Origin: Pyxicephalus adspersus | Taxonomy: Eukaryota > Chordata > Amphibia > Anura > Pyxicephalidae | DNA length: 64,000 bases | Direction: 5' to 3' | NCBI RefSeq assembly: GCF_032062135.1 | Contig: NC_092869.1 | Location: forward strand, 47,350,163 to 47,414,162 | Part shown: piece after piece, positions 1 through 11,332 of the stretch | Numbering within the stretch: the first letter of the stretch is position 1 | How the letters are laid out: the number at the start of each line of letters is the position of its first letter | The notes under the pieces: generated by a model | What the model was told of the DNA's origin: nothing | What the model saw: only the letters and a program-made list of their open reading frames with translations | Databases searched by the model: none | Program-made: the position numbers and the translations under genes

Positions 1-172
1 TCCCACTGGCCAGCAATGTAAGAGGAATCCTTCCTACTGACCACCATACTGATGTACTGTGATCTGTGAATAGAGTAATTATAACAGGACTTCCTTGAAA
101 ACTTTAAAGGTATTTTAATAGTTTCTTCATGGTAAAAAGGTTAAGAAATGCTGGTCTAAAGGACTGGGTATT
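1..172 (-). repeat. Interspersed repeat 'R', truncated by window edge
   Basis: This is the 3' half of a dispersed repeat (called R here) read on the minus strand. It contains 'ggccagcaatgtaagagg', a link like 'gagtaattataacagg', and ends 'aaaaaggttaagaaatgctg'. The same ordered blocks recur at 22015-22315 (minus), 37918-38463 (plus, duplicated) and 60552-60798 (plus), with a shorter piece at 16340-16545. No coding capacity is visible, and its class is unknown to me. The left part lies outside the window. Confidence 0.75.
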
Positions 173-2392
173 CCTGTAGAGGCTTCTTTGGAATGTAGGC
201 CACCTTGGGTAATGTACACATTTATGTTGAGCTTTTATAATATAACATAAAAAAAACTAAATATCTAATTGTCAAAGTGGTCGGGGCTGTCAGGCTGGGG
301 AGGAAGGGGCTAAAGGATGCTGGACATCTTCCAGCTAGGAAATAAGGTTGGCTAACTTCTGCTGCAGCTTCTAATGTACATTAGTAGCTCACAGCATGCA
401 TAATTTCACAAATTCAGCTTTGAGACATGAAGATAAAACAGTTGTTTGACATCTCTGGAGGTAGTTTTCAAAGTGCAATAAATTTGTTTTTCAAGCTAGA
501 TACATGCCTATTGACTGATGATTTCACTGTCAGCTAAGGTCACCGATTTTAAAGGAGATGAGAATTGTGCTAAGCATTCCATGGGCATCATTTGACAAAT
601 TAATTGTTTCGCTAACCATAGAAACCCTTCATGTTTGCTTTGTCAGGTTTGCATTCTCTGCTTGAAAGGTGGTGAAAACATAACACACTGAAGAGTCAGA
701 TTATTGAATGCAATTGAAAAGTATACTTGGATGGATGCCTGTCCCCACCAAGGACAATGTTCAATATTCCAAGTATTCAATTCAAAGTAAACTGAGGTTC
801 AATGTGTACTTCACTGGAAACTTAACATCTTATACTAGAAAATGTCTGTTATTTCTGGTATTAGGTCCCTCATGTGCCAATCTCTGATATAGGTTCCTTT
901 TCTTACCAGGGGCTGGCTGGGTCCCGCTAATGTCTAGGATTTGCGAAACAAACTCCAACCAATGTCAGTGCACTTACTGGCTACTTTCACTGGGCAGAGG
1001 AATGGCAGATGTGCCAATATTAAACACTAGGTATGACTCCAATATAAGCCCAATTTGTAACCCTTGGCATACAAGGTCAGCTTCATTTGAGAGATCTGTG
1101 AGGGCAGCTGGTGCCTATTTCACTCACCAAGATCATTTCATTGTCAATGCAAGAGGTGGTAAGAATATCCATTTTCTCGAAGGCATCAAGGGGTGGGATT
1201 GTCTTGACACTACCAGCCAATGAAAATGTTTATTCGGTGATGTGAGGGATTTATTGTATTAAATAATAGTAATAATTCGGTTAGCTCAGACAGAGCCAGT
1301 GCTTGCTTACAGAACTGAACCAAATCATGGATGTTGGGCTTAATATCCAATGACTGCAACACTCATTGGAAAGCAGTTAGATTAATAGCTCTGGAGGTCT
1401 ACAAGTGCTCATGGGATAGCCTCCTCGAATGTAGACCAGGTACAGTAGACACTTGTGACTCAATGGAAGATTTGGGGTAAACCTTGAATGTTGACCTTTC
1501 TCAGCATATTACCCCAGTGGGTCACCACATCACGTCTTCCTGTGCAGAGGCTGGGGTGATATAAGTATATTTTCTAACTTTTGTACTTTTTACTGCCATA
1601 ATATGACATCTGATACCAGAGACAGGGGACCTTATGTATTGAGCAGATCTTACATTTCAATGTGATTTCATAGAGGATATGTTCAAAAGTACAATTTTCT
1701 ATTTGTCCCTTCAAAGTGTATAAAAAACCTACCTAGGATATCTGGATATATGCATTGCCCCTCCAATCCATAATAGTGATGTAATCTCTGTGTACATAAA
1801 GAATCTCAGAGACAGGACAGCTAGGGAAGGGTAGTCAATGGCTATGATGTCGGAAGCCCTTCCTTGCCAAGCAGGATTCCCACCCATGACTACTATCAGC
1901 TCCACCTCCTTTCCACCTCCAAGCTTCCTTTTATCATTTAAAAAGAGACCTTTTGCAACTTTTTGGATCTTTTTGGATCATTTCTTTCTACCAAATGTGT
2001 GCCACTAGAGTGGTAAATCAATAACTCCGGAGGATTCGGGGAATTACTTTATGGCATTGTCATGTGTAACCAACCCCTTAGTACCATAGGAAACCAAAAG
2101 GCAATAAACCTAGGTGAAGGTTCTATAGGGGTATAAATAGGAGCATTTTTTATGTGATCTTATACAAATGTCTTCAATCAAACAATGTGTAAAGACAATA
2201 AAAGTAAACAGTAAAGACCTTATTACATAAGTCTGTTGCTGACAAGTAAGTATATAACTATGATAAGCATATACCTATTTTGTTTATGACAAGTGCATCA
2301 AGTACACTGCATACAAAATATATAATAATATAAATAAATAACCGAAATGAGATGTGTTTGATTTTTTTTAGCGGATTAAGAAATTGATCTTC
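173..2392. other. Unassigned AT-rich sequence
   Basis: I see no recognisable gene or repeat here. The longest open frame (930-1223, plus) has no family resemblance. 2140-2345 is very AT-rich and ends in short TA/ATAA runs. No convincing exon with splice signals was seen. Confidence 0.5.
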
Positions 2393-2445
2393 TTAAACCA
2401 ACGCGTTTCGTCTAAATACTTCATCAGGGGATAAAGGATGTGTAA
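2393..2445 (-). ncRNA. Hammerhead-core-like motif, site a
   Basis: On the minus strand CTGATGA (2427-2421) is followed after 11 bases by GAAAC (2409-2405), then GCGTTGG. These are the two conserved strands of a hammerhead ribozyme core (CUGANGA and GAAA). The intervening bases could close only a weak stem II (GT/AC). Four related motifs occur in the window, two of them degraded in the GAAA strand. I infer a remnant of a repeat family that carries a hammerhead motif, such as a Penelope-like element. Whether it folds or cleaves is unknown. Confidence 0.4.
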
Positions 2446-2692
2446 AGCCAATTTATGCCAAGTATGTAGAAAGGCAACGTCTAGATAAGGGAAAGGTGTA
2501 TTTTTATATATCGTGTCTAGATAATAGCATATCATGGCATGAGACTTCAGTTGTGTGTGGCATTGTTTCCAGAGGGTGCAAGGGGGGGAGCATGTGAAAT
2601 TGTTTCCACTGTTTTAGGCTGGTTAGTTCAGAGGGGCAGTGAGGTTGTGGAGCTTCCTCGTGCTCATCTCTGTGCCAATACTCGGGGCACTG

Positions 2693-2839
2693 CATGTTAC
2701 TCATCTTCAACTTATACAAATCATGCACTCCATTGGTATCTGTGACACTGCTCTCTCTTGGTTTGCTTCTTATCTGTCTGACCGCTCCTTTCAAGTTTCT
2801 TTCAATGGTAATTCCTCCTCGCCCACTCTCCTCCCTGTT
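2693..2839 (+). pseudogene. L2/CR1-type LINE reverse transcriptase fragment
   Basis: The plus frame reads ...ALSWFASYLSDRSFQV... followed by a Ser-rich stretch. This matches the conserved 'LSWFxSYLxxRxxxV' segment of L2/CR1-clade reverse transcriptases, which lies shortly before the catalytic FADD block. The catalytic block itself is absent: homology stops where the GATA microsatellite begins. Only about 45 residues survive out of a protein of roughly 900. It has the same strand as the four L2-like 3' ends elsewhere in the window. Confidence 0.75.

Positions 2840-2914
<75 letters not shown>
2840..2914. repeat. (GATA)n microsatellite
   Basis: This is an essentially perfect tetranucleotide array of about 18 units. 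It directly abuts the LINE fragment and produces a spurious Tyr-Leu-Ser-Ile repeat in the minus-strand frame 2504-3235. It is expected to be length-polymorphic. Confidence 0.97.
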
Positions 2915-3759
2915 TAAGGAACAGTTACTCAGCCCCAAGAAGTAATATCCTAGGTCCAGTGGATTTGGTTCAAGACAAAAGGAACAAAAATGTGAACTGG
3001 GCTCTTTGTTGTAGAAAACACATGCAATGTGCAATATAAAAATCATACCTAAGAGAAGAGAAAAGAAATGAAAAGGAATAAAAAAAACAAAAACTGTGTA
3101 ATAAGAATATTTAAAAAAAAAAAAAAAATTGCCATAGTAAATCATGAGCACCCCCAGTCCCCTGTGCATGTCATTACGTGTAGTTAGGTGAAAAAGTTTA
3201 ATTAATGTCCTTGCGGGGTGAAAATACCCTGACACCAGTAGCAGCCCATCTCCTGTAATGTAAATATATATTCAGCCGCTGACATTTCCCTCTTTCACAT
3301 TTATAGCATAAGCACAGGTAGTAAAATTGACATACAATGCCATCCAGTGATGCAAATGTCACCGTCTTATTTAAGGTGGTTCAGCACTACATTAATGGAG
3401 GTGGAGGGAGCATTGTCGGAAGGACATGGATTGAAATGTCACTGTCTCCAGGCGTGTAGGGCAAGGGGCTTATGTCTGCTTGAGGTTTAATTTGAATTTT
3501 ATTCCTCAAATGACAGATACTTATTATGGAGGGTGAACATTGGATTGGATGGAGATGATGTCGTATCATTAAAAAACATGAAAACACTTCATTAGGACCC
3601 CTTACCACCAACCACCATTATCCTCATTCCTAAACTAATATTGTTTTCTTTTTTTTATAACTAACTTCATTACTTGTATATCTCTTATGTATTTACTATA
3701 CAGAGATACATTTTTATTTTTTTTATTTTTTTTTTGGGTGGGGGGTGTAATCCAAAGAT
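2915..3759. other. Unassigned sequence with poly-A run
   Basis: No gene was recognised. There is an A-rich run at 3112-3127 and an A/T-rich block at 3700-3800. Nothing here supports an exon. Confidence 0.45.
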
Positions 3760-4095
3760 GTTACCAAAGTTATGGATAAAAATAAAAAAATTTTATTTTC
3801 CTAACATGAAAAAAATAAAACAAGCCTACAGTAAATGCCCAAACAACTTTTGTATGAGTTTTAAGCTTTTAAACACATATTTTAAACTAAGATAAGTAGC
3901 AGAGAACAAGGAAAAAATGCCCCAAAAATGCCCAAAAGTGCTTATAAATGTCCCCAACACCTCATTTATGTCAGTGTTTAGAGGCGTTTTTGAGTTTTGG
4001 GCCTTTCTTTTTTGGAAGTTTTTAGGGCTTTTGGTGGACATTTTGGGGGAAATAACAACATGTTACATTTTATAAAAGGGCTTTGGTGTGAACTA
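3760..4095. repeat. Dispersed repeat with reiterated aaaatgccc / gcgttttt blocks
   Basis: Clustered blocks 'ccccaaaaatgcccaaaag', 'acctcatttatgtcagtg', 'gaggcgtttttgag' and 'ggacattttggggg' form short direct and inverted reiterations. The layout resembles a small non-autonomous DNA element common in frog genomes (from memory, not searched). No terminal repeats could be fixed. Confidence 0.45.
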
Positions 4096-4477
4096 ACCCA
4101 ATAAATGGAAATTTCAAACATTGGCATTTACTATTGGCATTTGCTCTGTTCATGATGACACTCAACAGTGGCAACGTTACTTACAAAAAGAAAAAGATAA
4201 AAAGAAAATGTTTAATTTTGTGTAATTTATTAATGCAACACACAACACTGAGCACAAACACAACAAACTAAAATGTTTACATAATAATAAAAAAAGGAAA
4301 AATAAATGGAAAAAAAGCAGATAAAAAATAATACTTCTTCCCCAAAAGGTTAAAAAAAATTCACATTGAAAGAGATTGAATTTCGGCCAAAGGTATGAAA
4401 GTTTAAACAAGTACCAAATCCAGCCATTTTATAAAGCACATTTCTAATAAAACATACCAAAATTTACCTTGGCTTAG
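4096..4477. other. A/T-rich low-complexity stretch
   Basis: Long A-rich runs (4170-4350) with no gene. It could be an antisense retroelement tail, but no diagnostic block is visible. Confidence 0.4.
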
Positions 4478-4612
4478 TCAAACCCTCCCTAATTTGTGTC
4501 TCATACGCTCCCCCTCTCAGGTACTGCAAATCTCAGTGGGAGGGGTTCAGTGCTGTCAATCCAGAAAACAGTGGGTGGGGCCAATTGCTGATTGACAAGC
4601 TACAGACTGCAG
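4478..4612 (-). repeat. Dispersed repeat 'B', copy 1
   Basis: The reverse complement carries 'gcttgtcaatcagcaatt', a 'cccactg' block, 'gattgacagcactgaaccc', 'cctcccactgagat' and 'gagagggggagc'. The same series occurs at 23205-23320 on the plus strand. The two copies share about 110 bases with moderate divergence. Class unknown. Confidence 0.7.
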
Positions 4613-4810
4613 CCAAATTGTAATAGCAGGCGGTTGTTCTCCTTTATTTTCCCTCACTGCCTGCTGAGTGCTCTATTCAGGAAATGTCTTCCACTTTCTG
4701 GAGGGTCCGTCCTTTGTGTCCTCTGCAGCTCTCACTCGTTCCTCACACATCCCCATCACTTCTGTAGCCTCTAATTATATGGGGATCAGTTGGAGAAACC
4801 ACTGAAAGCT

Positions 4811-4940
4811 GCAAGTGGAAAATAATCTTGTAAGCTCTTCAGGGAATTTGCAACCACTATTTATTGTACAGTGCTGCGTAATATGTTGGCACTATATAAA
4901 TATAGCGTGTTTAATACTAATAATAATAATTATCAATATT
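4811..4940 (+). mobile_element. L2/CR1-type LINE 3' end (internally deleted)
   Basis: It begins 'gtaagctcttcaggg', skips the usual 'cagggtcctctcctcc...' part, resumes with 'aatttgcaaccactatttattgtaca' and 'gctgcgtaatatgttggc', then 'actatataaat', and ends in a TAA/TAATAA-type repeat. This is the same 3' untranslated tail seen at 7303, 10663 and 28151. Only the tail remains. Confidence 0.85.
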
Positions 4941-5939
4941 AACATTACTGGAAGTTTATGGGGAAACGTCAGAGTGATAAATGGAATGGAACATTGAATT
5001 GGAACATGCCCTAAGTGAAACATAGTTTCTCTGTAATGTATAAAATTATAATATGGCCAAGAATACAAAATTTGTAAAGCTTAATACCACTTTTTTTAAG
5101 GTAATTGCAAAATCATTGAATATAGTATTGTGATCTGCAGTTTTTCCATAAAGATATTTTTCTCTGCCTGAAAAATTATGGAAACAGGACATTCTTTTTC
5201 ACGTGGGGCATGTTCCTATTAATCCTGTAGAGTGATAAATCATTGATGATGGGTTAGTCCTAGGTCACATGACCAGCAGCAGTTCAGTGTTGTCCTCTGT
5301 CCTTCCTTTTTTTTTGCAATTCACAACCCCGGAATTATTGTACAATCAGGATTGCAAAAGATATTGTTATTTAAACATGAGAAGAACGGCTGATATTTTT
5401 TGGATGTGTCTGTTTCCCTAGAGTTCAGCTTTAAGTTGGCTCAGTCATCTACATTTCCCTTTGTCTGCTCAGACATTACCTGCGGCATCCAAGGTGTCCT
5501 GCAACCAGCGTGCTAAATGAAGCATAATGGTATGTTTTTTTTCCTTTAGTTAATTTAAATTTCAGCTTCAGCTTTGATTCACTAAACAGAAGGGTATTTT
5601 TTATGTTTGGCTAACGATGGGAGCAAAGTGATGAATCATTGACTGTAGTCCTATAATGTATAGCAATTTGTCAGTGGCCGTGCCTGCAAGAATATAAAAT
5701 ACCGCCGGCAATCTGTATTCCGCTTCCAAGTAAAAATAGTTATTTATTGAATTACTTTGCATTTTAAAGCAGGGATCATGCCGAGGAGCAACATTTGAAA
5801 TACCTGTAAGAGAATTGTTTAAAACTTTTACATTTCTGTAATTCGGATCTGTTATTCTTGTGATTTACACATCCTGCCAGACAGCACAGCCAGGGTGCTG
5901 AACTACAATTTACTATAAAATTCTTGTTGGTTTCGAGGT
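4941..5939. other. Mostly unassigned; T2-like terminus near 5420
   Basis: The only structured item is 'gagttcagctttaag' at 5421-5435. It resembles the right end of TTAA-bounded elements (reverse complement cttaaagctgaactc). No matching left end was found nearby. No exon was recognised. Confidence 0.4.
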
Positions 5940-6560
5940 TTCCTCTTTATTTTTTTTAAACTTTCTTTATAAATTTAAACATTTTTCAATAAAAGAGAAT
6001 GGGGTAAAGTGGAACTGGTATAAAATTGAACAAACAATTGAATATAAAAAATTTGGGTTACAACGAAAAATATGTGAATGGGAGTTCAACAATCCATAAA
6101 CGGTTAGAAATACAACTGACAGTATTCCAATAACTCAACAAGTACAAGGTACTAAGCAGAGTTACAAACAAAATATTCATGGGCATGTCATACAATAGGC
6201 ATATCGTCCGAGAATATCGACCTCATGGCAGACATGGGCGATCTACCTGGGAACTACCTGGGTACGCTGACCGTGGTGTGGCTTACATGTCTTCCACCAG
6301 GACACCGGCATTGGCTCCATGGGCGTATATTTCTTCTGCCCAGATGGAACTAAAAAAATAGGGGGACTGGGTTCCCTGTCTTTATTGACTGCTCATTGGA
6401 CAATCAAGGAGCACTGGTACACCCCTGAGGTCCTTTTTTGTCCAGGAAGCTTGGCAACAGTAAGCAGTTCTGTAGCTCCAGACATATGGACTCAAATGCA
6501 GTTTTTGGGCCTGGGCCCCCCTTCGGTGCCGAATCTGTACCACAGCTGATAGTCTTTTGG
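5940..6560 (-). repeat. Possible antisense LINE 3' region
   Basis: It begins with a T-rich run (5945-5965, poly-A on the minus strand) and continues as AT-rich sequence passing into more balanced sequence by 6200. That layout is typical of a 5'-truncated retroelement inserted on the minus strand. No protein domain is visible, so this stays tentative. Confidence 0.3.
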
Positions 6561-6589
6561 CTTTGGGCCCCAGTGCTCTTTTTTGGCCA

Positions 6590-6740
6590 TTGAGGACCCC
6601 TTTACATGAAAGGTCTTCCCTTCACATTAACAACCCATTTTAAAATCTAGACCCCCTTCCCATTTTACATCTAAGCTCTTTTCAAATCAGAGCCCCCCTT
6701 TCACATCAAACTCCCTCCCCTTTTATATCTGAATCTCACA
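6590..6740. repeat. Degenerate C-rich minisatellite
   Basis: About five degenerate units of roughly 25-30 bases alternate a C-run (gacccccttccc, gagccccccttt, ctccctcccc) with 'ttacatct' or 'tcacatca'. It is pyrimidine-biased on the plus strand. Units have diverged strongly. Confidence 0.65.
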
Positions 6741-6744
6741 CTTT

Positions 6745-7302
6745 ACTTAGTATAGTAGAATCCTATATTCACAGGGCCCCCAGACCTCTCTCAGTGCCGG
6801 CCCTCAGCAGCTCACCCATGAGTGTAACTTCACCAACCACTCACTGTAGTAAATGGCCCCAGCAGAGGAAATCTCCTAATCTTATGTTATCATGTCGGCC
6901 AATGACCGATGAAATCATCAAATGCAGAGCCAAGAGGAAGCCAACGGCAGACGAGCTTTTCTGCTGGATCTGTATACAGCCGTAGTCAGGTGGTGCCCAT
7001 GAGAAGGGACCCAACTAGCCCTCGGGAGTAGCGGCACCAGTCTCAACCAAGACCTCTGAATCCCCTTTTCCTACACCATTGACATGCTGTAAACTTGTAG
7101 AACTTCACCGACTTTCAATACAGAACCTCCTACTATTCCCGATATGCTGGTAATTAGAGATCTAAACCTAAAATGTAATGTCTTGCAGATTACCGGACCT
7201 TCCATAAGATGCTGCGTTAGTATTCTTAGTTTTCACACTAAGTACAGAATATATAATATAGAAATATAGCACCTGATGCATATTAAGAAATAAAAGATGC
7301 CC
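6745..7302. other. Unassigned sequence
   Basis: No gene or repeat was recognised. The open frame at 6794-6985 has no family resemblance. Confidence 0.4.
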
Positions 7303-7560
7303 AAAACACACTTTTTCAGACTTGCCTACCCATCTCCTCACCACTACCCACCACTCCATATCCTCCTCCTATTGTGTGAGACTTCCCCCACCGCCTAGAT
7401 TGTAAGCTCTTCAGGGCAGGGTCCTCTCCTCCTCCTGTGTCACTGTCTGAATCTGTCTGTCATTTGCAACCCCTATCTTTGTACAGCGCTGCGTAATATG
7501 TTGGCGCTATATCCTGTTTAATAAGAGAAATAATAATTAAATAATATTAATAAATATTCT
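7303..7560 (+). mobile_element. L2/CR1-type LINE 3' end
   Basis: It begins near the end of the LINE ORF ('cttgcctacccatctcctc') and continues through 'ttgtaagctcttcagggcag', 'tcatttgcaacccctat' and 'gcgctgcgtaatatgttggc', ending in an AATAAT/TAAT tail. It matches the copy at 28151-28505 over the whole length. No stop-free coding part is left. Confidence 0.9.
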
Positions 7561-7569
7561 AACTCATTG

Positions 7570-7790
7570 GTCCTGATTTATCAAAGCTCTCCAAGGCTGG
7601 GGAGGATACACTTTCATCAGTGAAGCTGGGTGGTCCAGCAAACCTGGAATGGATTTCCTAAGTTATTAGCTATTCGTTAGCAAATGTTTTCAATTCTGGT
7701 CCAGATCCATTCCAGGTTTGCTGGATCTCCCAGCTTCACTGATGAAAGTGTATTCTCTCCAGCTTTGGAGAGCTGTATTAAATTAGAGCC
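7570..7790. mobile_element. Palindromic MITE (family P), copy 1
   Basis: This is a near-perfect foldback of about 220 bp. The left arm holds 'tcctgatttatcaaagctct', 'cactttcatcagtgaagctg' and 'ccagcaaacctggaatgg'. The right arm is its inverse, with a short 'ttagc/gctaa'-type loop around 7670. Seven copies or pieces occur in the window. The family has no coding capacity. A clear target duplication is not visible at this copy. Confidence 0.9.
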
Positions 7791-8724
7791 AATTAATTAG
7801 ATTATTTCATAACATGCATTTGTTTTTTGCAATTAACACCATTCCCGTCCTTTCAAATCTTTACTTATTTCTTCTCATTTCCAATAAGATGACCAGGACT
7901 GTCATACACAAACATTTCTGCCTCTGTTCATGTTCAATACATGACGAGGGGAGGGGGTTATGGAATTAGTAGTTTACACAATAGAGGTAAGGATCCTTGT
8001 GCTTGTATTTCTTCCCTTCCACAGGGCTGATACATTCATGAACAACGGCTGCTATACATTATTAGTTTATTAGTAAGTTTTAAACTCAACAATACATGTT
8101 TCCATCTATGCAGTAAACGTTCTCTTCATTTGTATTTATATTTTATATATAATTTTTATATTGTATTTATGTTTTAATATTATATTTATAATATTTAAGG
8201 CCACACTGCTTTGAATTGTGTTTACCTTTTGAGCCATTGAGCTCAGCAGCCTAATACAATGACAAGTAAAAAGGCCCAAAGGTCCAACAGGAGGCTGGAT
8301 AGAACTCATAAGCATCACATATCCATAAATAAAATGTATTACATTGACTCAAATATAAGCCCACGGATACAAAATGTGTCTATCACTGCTAACATTCAAA
8401 ACTGTAATCAACAGCAATGCCTGCAAACTGAATGTGAATAATTACATCCATGTGACAATATTTTTCAAATATTTATTTAAAAGGAGAGAAAGTTTAAACA
8501 TGGGGCTCAGTCTGTATCTAAAGTATGTTCACCTTTTATTACTTTATACTTTATATTGTAATTTGTAGTTTTTATTTTAGTATCTTTTTACAGGTAAGGT
8601 TTTACAAGTTAAAATATTTTTTACTTTTGGAGATTGGTCACTTGCTCTTAAAAGATTTTTGTGCATCATGGTTGGCCATCAGTGAATGGTGCTGTGTCCT
8701 CATGAAAAGTGTGTAAGAACAATG
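7791..8724. other. Unassigned AT-rich sequence
   Basis: It includes a TTATAT-type low-complexity run at 8130-8200. Short frames on both strands have no family resemblance. No exon was recognised. Confidence 0.4.
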
Positions 8725-8933
8725 GACCTGATTTATTATTATTATCCTATAGAGGATACTCATCATCAGTAAAACTGGGTGATCCAGCAAACCTCAAATG
8801 GATTTCTTCAAAGCCATTTGATAGCAAATAGTTTGAATCCTAGACCAGATCTATTGCAGGTTTGCTGGATTTCCCAGCTTTACTGATGAAAGAGTATCCT
8901 CTACAGCTTTGGAGAGCTTTAATAAATCAGGAC
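8725..8933. mobile_element. Palindromic MITE (family P), copy 2
   Basis: Foldback with ends 'gacctgatttatta' and 'taataaatcaggac'. The left arm starts with a TTATTATTATTATC run replacing the usual 'aagctctcc'. Flanks are caatg (8720-8724) and aaatg (8934-8938), a 4/5 match consistent with the exact 5-bp duplication at copy 6. Confidence 0.88.
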
Positions 8934-9744
8934 AAATGTCTCAGAAGGTAAGAGTTTGTTATATAACTTCCAAGAATAGACGGTGCCACCTAGTGATGTT
9001 ATCTGTATGTTGTATATTAGATTCTTTTTCTAATATTCTATTTTCAGGTTAGAAAAAAAAAAACGCCTGATTTATACTCGAGTACATAAAGTATATTTAT
9101 CTGGCAAAATGATTAATTCGAATTGGAATTAGTAGTCTTTCTGCAATTATTTGACTCACACCTGCTGAGTTAGAGCTAGAGCTGTCCAATCAGCAAAATT
9201 CATATTTCTTGCAGATTGGTGAATTTTAGTCATTCATTAGAAGGGGTATGTCGGAGCTTTGCAGAGATACCCCTGATTCCACTCAGAGAACAAAGGTCCT
9301 ACAGGATGCTAACAGGGGACAGACTTTTCTACTTTGGATGTGGCTGCTTTTAAAAGAAAAAGAGCTGAAAAACTTTGTATCTGGGATCGATTTATATGAT
9401 TTTATCTGAAGGTGTCTATTTCACCTTTTGCATTTGTTTGTTTGATTTCATTTCTGCTGATCTTCCCTAACCCTTTAAATTTCTTCTGGTCTATATTGAA
9501 TCTCCCCAGCATTGGCTGCATATAAATGCTCTGGCCTGGTTTTTTGATGCATATACCTGCACTATGTGTGTAACACCACTAGGGGCTCATGCACCAATGT
9601 GACAACACAGGAGCAGAATTAGCTCACAGTTGTCACCCCATAAAGGGCAGTTTTTGTACAAGAACCTTCATGGCAGGATCACCAGGTGTTATTTTGATGC
9701 AATTAACTGTTAAAAAGAATGTGTTAAATCCTCTTTAGAACACA
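8934..9744. other. Unassigned sequence
   Basis: No gene or repeat was recognised. There is an A-run at 9052-9063. Composition is ordinary. Confidence 0.4.
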
Positions 9745-10123
9745 GTGAATGGGTTCAGCTCTGCTGTAAGCCCTCAGGGCCCTTTGCTCCATAAATTCAG
9801 CTTGAGTCTCTGTTCACTAGAGCGGGTAGCCTGGCACATGAATATTGTGATGAGGGTAAAGTCTGGAGGTTGTGCAGCTGTAGTTCCCAGCCGCCCGCAC
9901 GCGCCAGGGCAGATGTTGTTTTCTAGGCTCTGTTTACATGCAGACGTACGGGGCTTTCATTTGCTTTTCTTGCCGCATGAACATTTAGGGGACGCACCCG
10001 GCAGACTGCTCATTATTTCAGCACAAATATGTATTATTGTCGGTGGCTTTGCCAGTCGGTGAATGTGCCAGCTACGGGCGAGTTCCTAATCAAAGCTTCC
10101 CCCGCCAAGAGCTCCTCATATGC
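9745..10123. other. GC-balanced single-copy block, candidate conserved non-coding element
   Basis: Unlike its surroundings, this block has no match elsewhere in the window. It has moderate GC and several CpGs (for example in 'ccgcccgcacgcgccaggg' and 'gacgtacgggg') and lacks low-complexity runs. The plus frame 9745-10062 is open for 105 codons without a recognisable domain, so coding use is possible but unsupported. An enhancer-like conserved element is a guess from composition. Confidence 0.3.
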
Positions 10124-10662
10124 TGATGTCCAACTTTATTTTTAGGAAATAGCCAGGAATTGAACGGAAAGAGAAATTCTGGCAGCGAGTCCCCGGATAC
10201 AAAAGAACCGTGAATGAGCAAGCAAATGTCACTCAGGACTAATAATGAAATGCAGCAACTCCATGGATTACACAGGCAGGGATATTTAAAGGGACAACGA
10301 TATATAAATCAAATCATGAGGGTGGTATATAGGCCGTTCACATAGCAAAGTGAATGATTCCCTGGCAAGGATGCATTGCACTGAGCTAAGCAACTGAGAT
10401 GAAGCCGTGCTGACTCCAACCATCTACATCTGTGCAAGGATTTTTTATAATATATTTTCTTGCATCTGATTGGGCATTCCTTATCACCACATTCACTTTT
10501 AGTAAATCAGCCCCAATGTGTGAGGTTGTAGCAGAGCCCAACGTGTGTCAGAGCTTCATGAACACGACCAAGAATTCCGTCACCAGGATTTACATGGCTG
10601 AGTCTTACCTGAGCTGGCTTCCCACTCCAACATGTAAATGATGGCCATAGGTGTGCTGCTTC
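10124..10662. other. Unassigned sequence
   Basis: No gene or repeat was recognised. It continues the non-repetitive stretch that precedes it. Confidence 0.4.
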
Positions 10663-10823
10663 CCCAACCTCTTAGATTGTAAGCTCTTCAGGGCAGGGTC
10701 CTCTCCTCCTCCTTGGTCACTGCATGTATCTGTCTCTCACTTGCAACCCCTATTAATGTACAGCGCTGCGTAATATGTTGGAGCTATAGAAATACTGTAT
10801 AATAATAATAATAATAATAATAT
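10663..10823 (+). mobile_element. L2/CR1-type LINE 3' end
   Basis: It contains 'gattgtaagctcttcagggc', 'ctcctcctccttggtcactg', 'cacttgcaacccctat', 'gcgctgcgtaatatgttgga' and an (AAT)n tail at 10800-10823. It is 5'-truncated within the 3' untranslated region. Same strand as the other copies. Confidence 0.9.
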
Positions 10824-11185
10824 TGCCTCTTGGAATCAGGAAGAATTTTTTTTCCCCTGTTGCAGCAAACTGTACCCAGGGTTTTTTTGCCTTCCTCTGT
10901 ATCAGTCCAAGTCCATAAGGTTTTATCTGGAATATGTTTTTTCACAAGTGGTTGAACTTGATGGACTTGTCTTTTTTCAACCTGACTAACTATTTGATGA
11001 TTTGGATCATGCCCAAAGAAAAATGCAACCACCTTTCTCAAGAGGGTTGAAGATTTCTATGAGAGGTAATGAATATCTGTAACTGTTACACTGACACATT
11101 TCTCAGATTGCGGATGACTGGTATTACCACTTTAAATGCACTGGAAGCCCAACTTTTGCATTAAGAATTGCAAGTTTTACCCTTT

Positions 11186-11332
11186 AAGCAAACCTGCAAA
11201 GGATTTCTTAAAAGTTATTTCCTAACTGTTAACAATTGTTCTCAATCCTGGACCAGATCCATTCCAGGTTTGCTGGATCACCCATGTTCACTGATGAAAG
11301 TCTATCCTCTCCAGCCTTGGAGAGCTGTAATA
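11186..11332. mobile_element. Palindromic MITE (family P), copy 3, truncated
   Basis: The left arm survives only from 'agcaaacctgcaaagg'. The loop and right arm ('ccagatccattccaggtttg', 'cactgatgaaagtctatcc', 'ccagccttggagagctgtaa') are intact. The outer left end is missing. Confidence 0.85.

Noticed and set aside
2504..3235. 243-codon minus-strand open frame
   Set aside because: Its length comes from the GATA microsatellite read as Tyr-Leu-Ser-Ile repeats. The flanks have no domain, and one end overlaps the LINE fragment in antisense.
6179..6549. Two overlapping plus frames as exons
   Set aside because: No family resemblance or conserved splice sites, and they lie in a region that looks like an antisense retroelement end.
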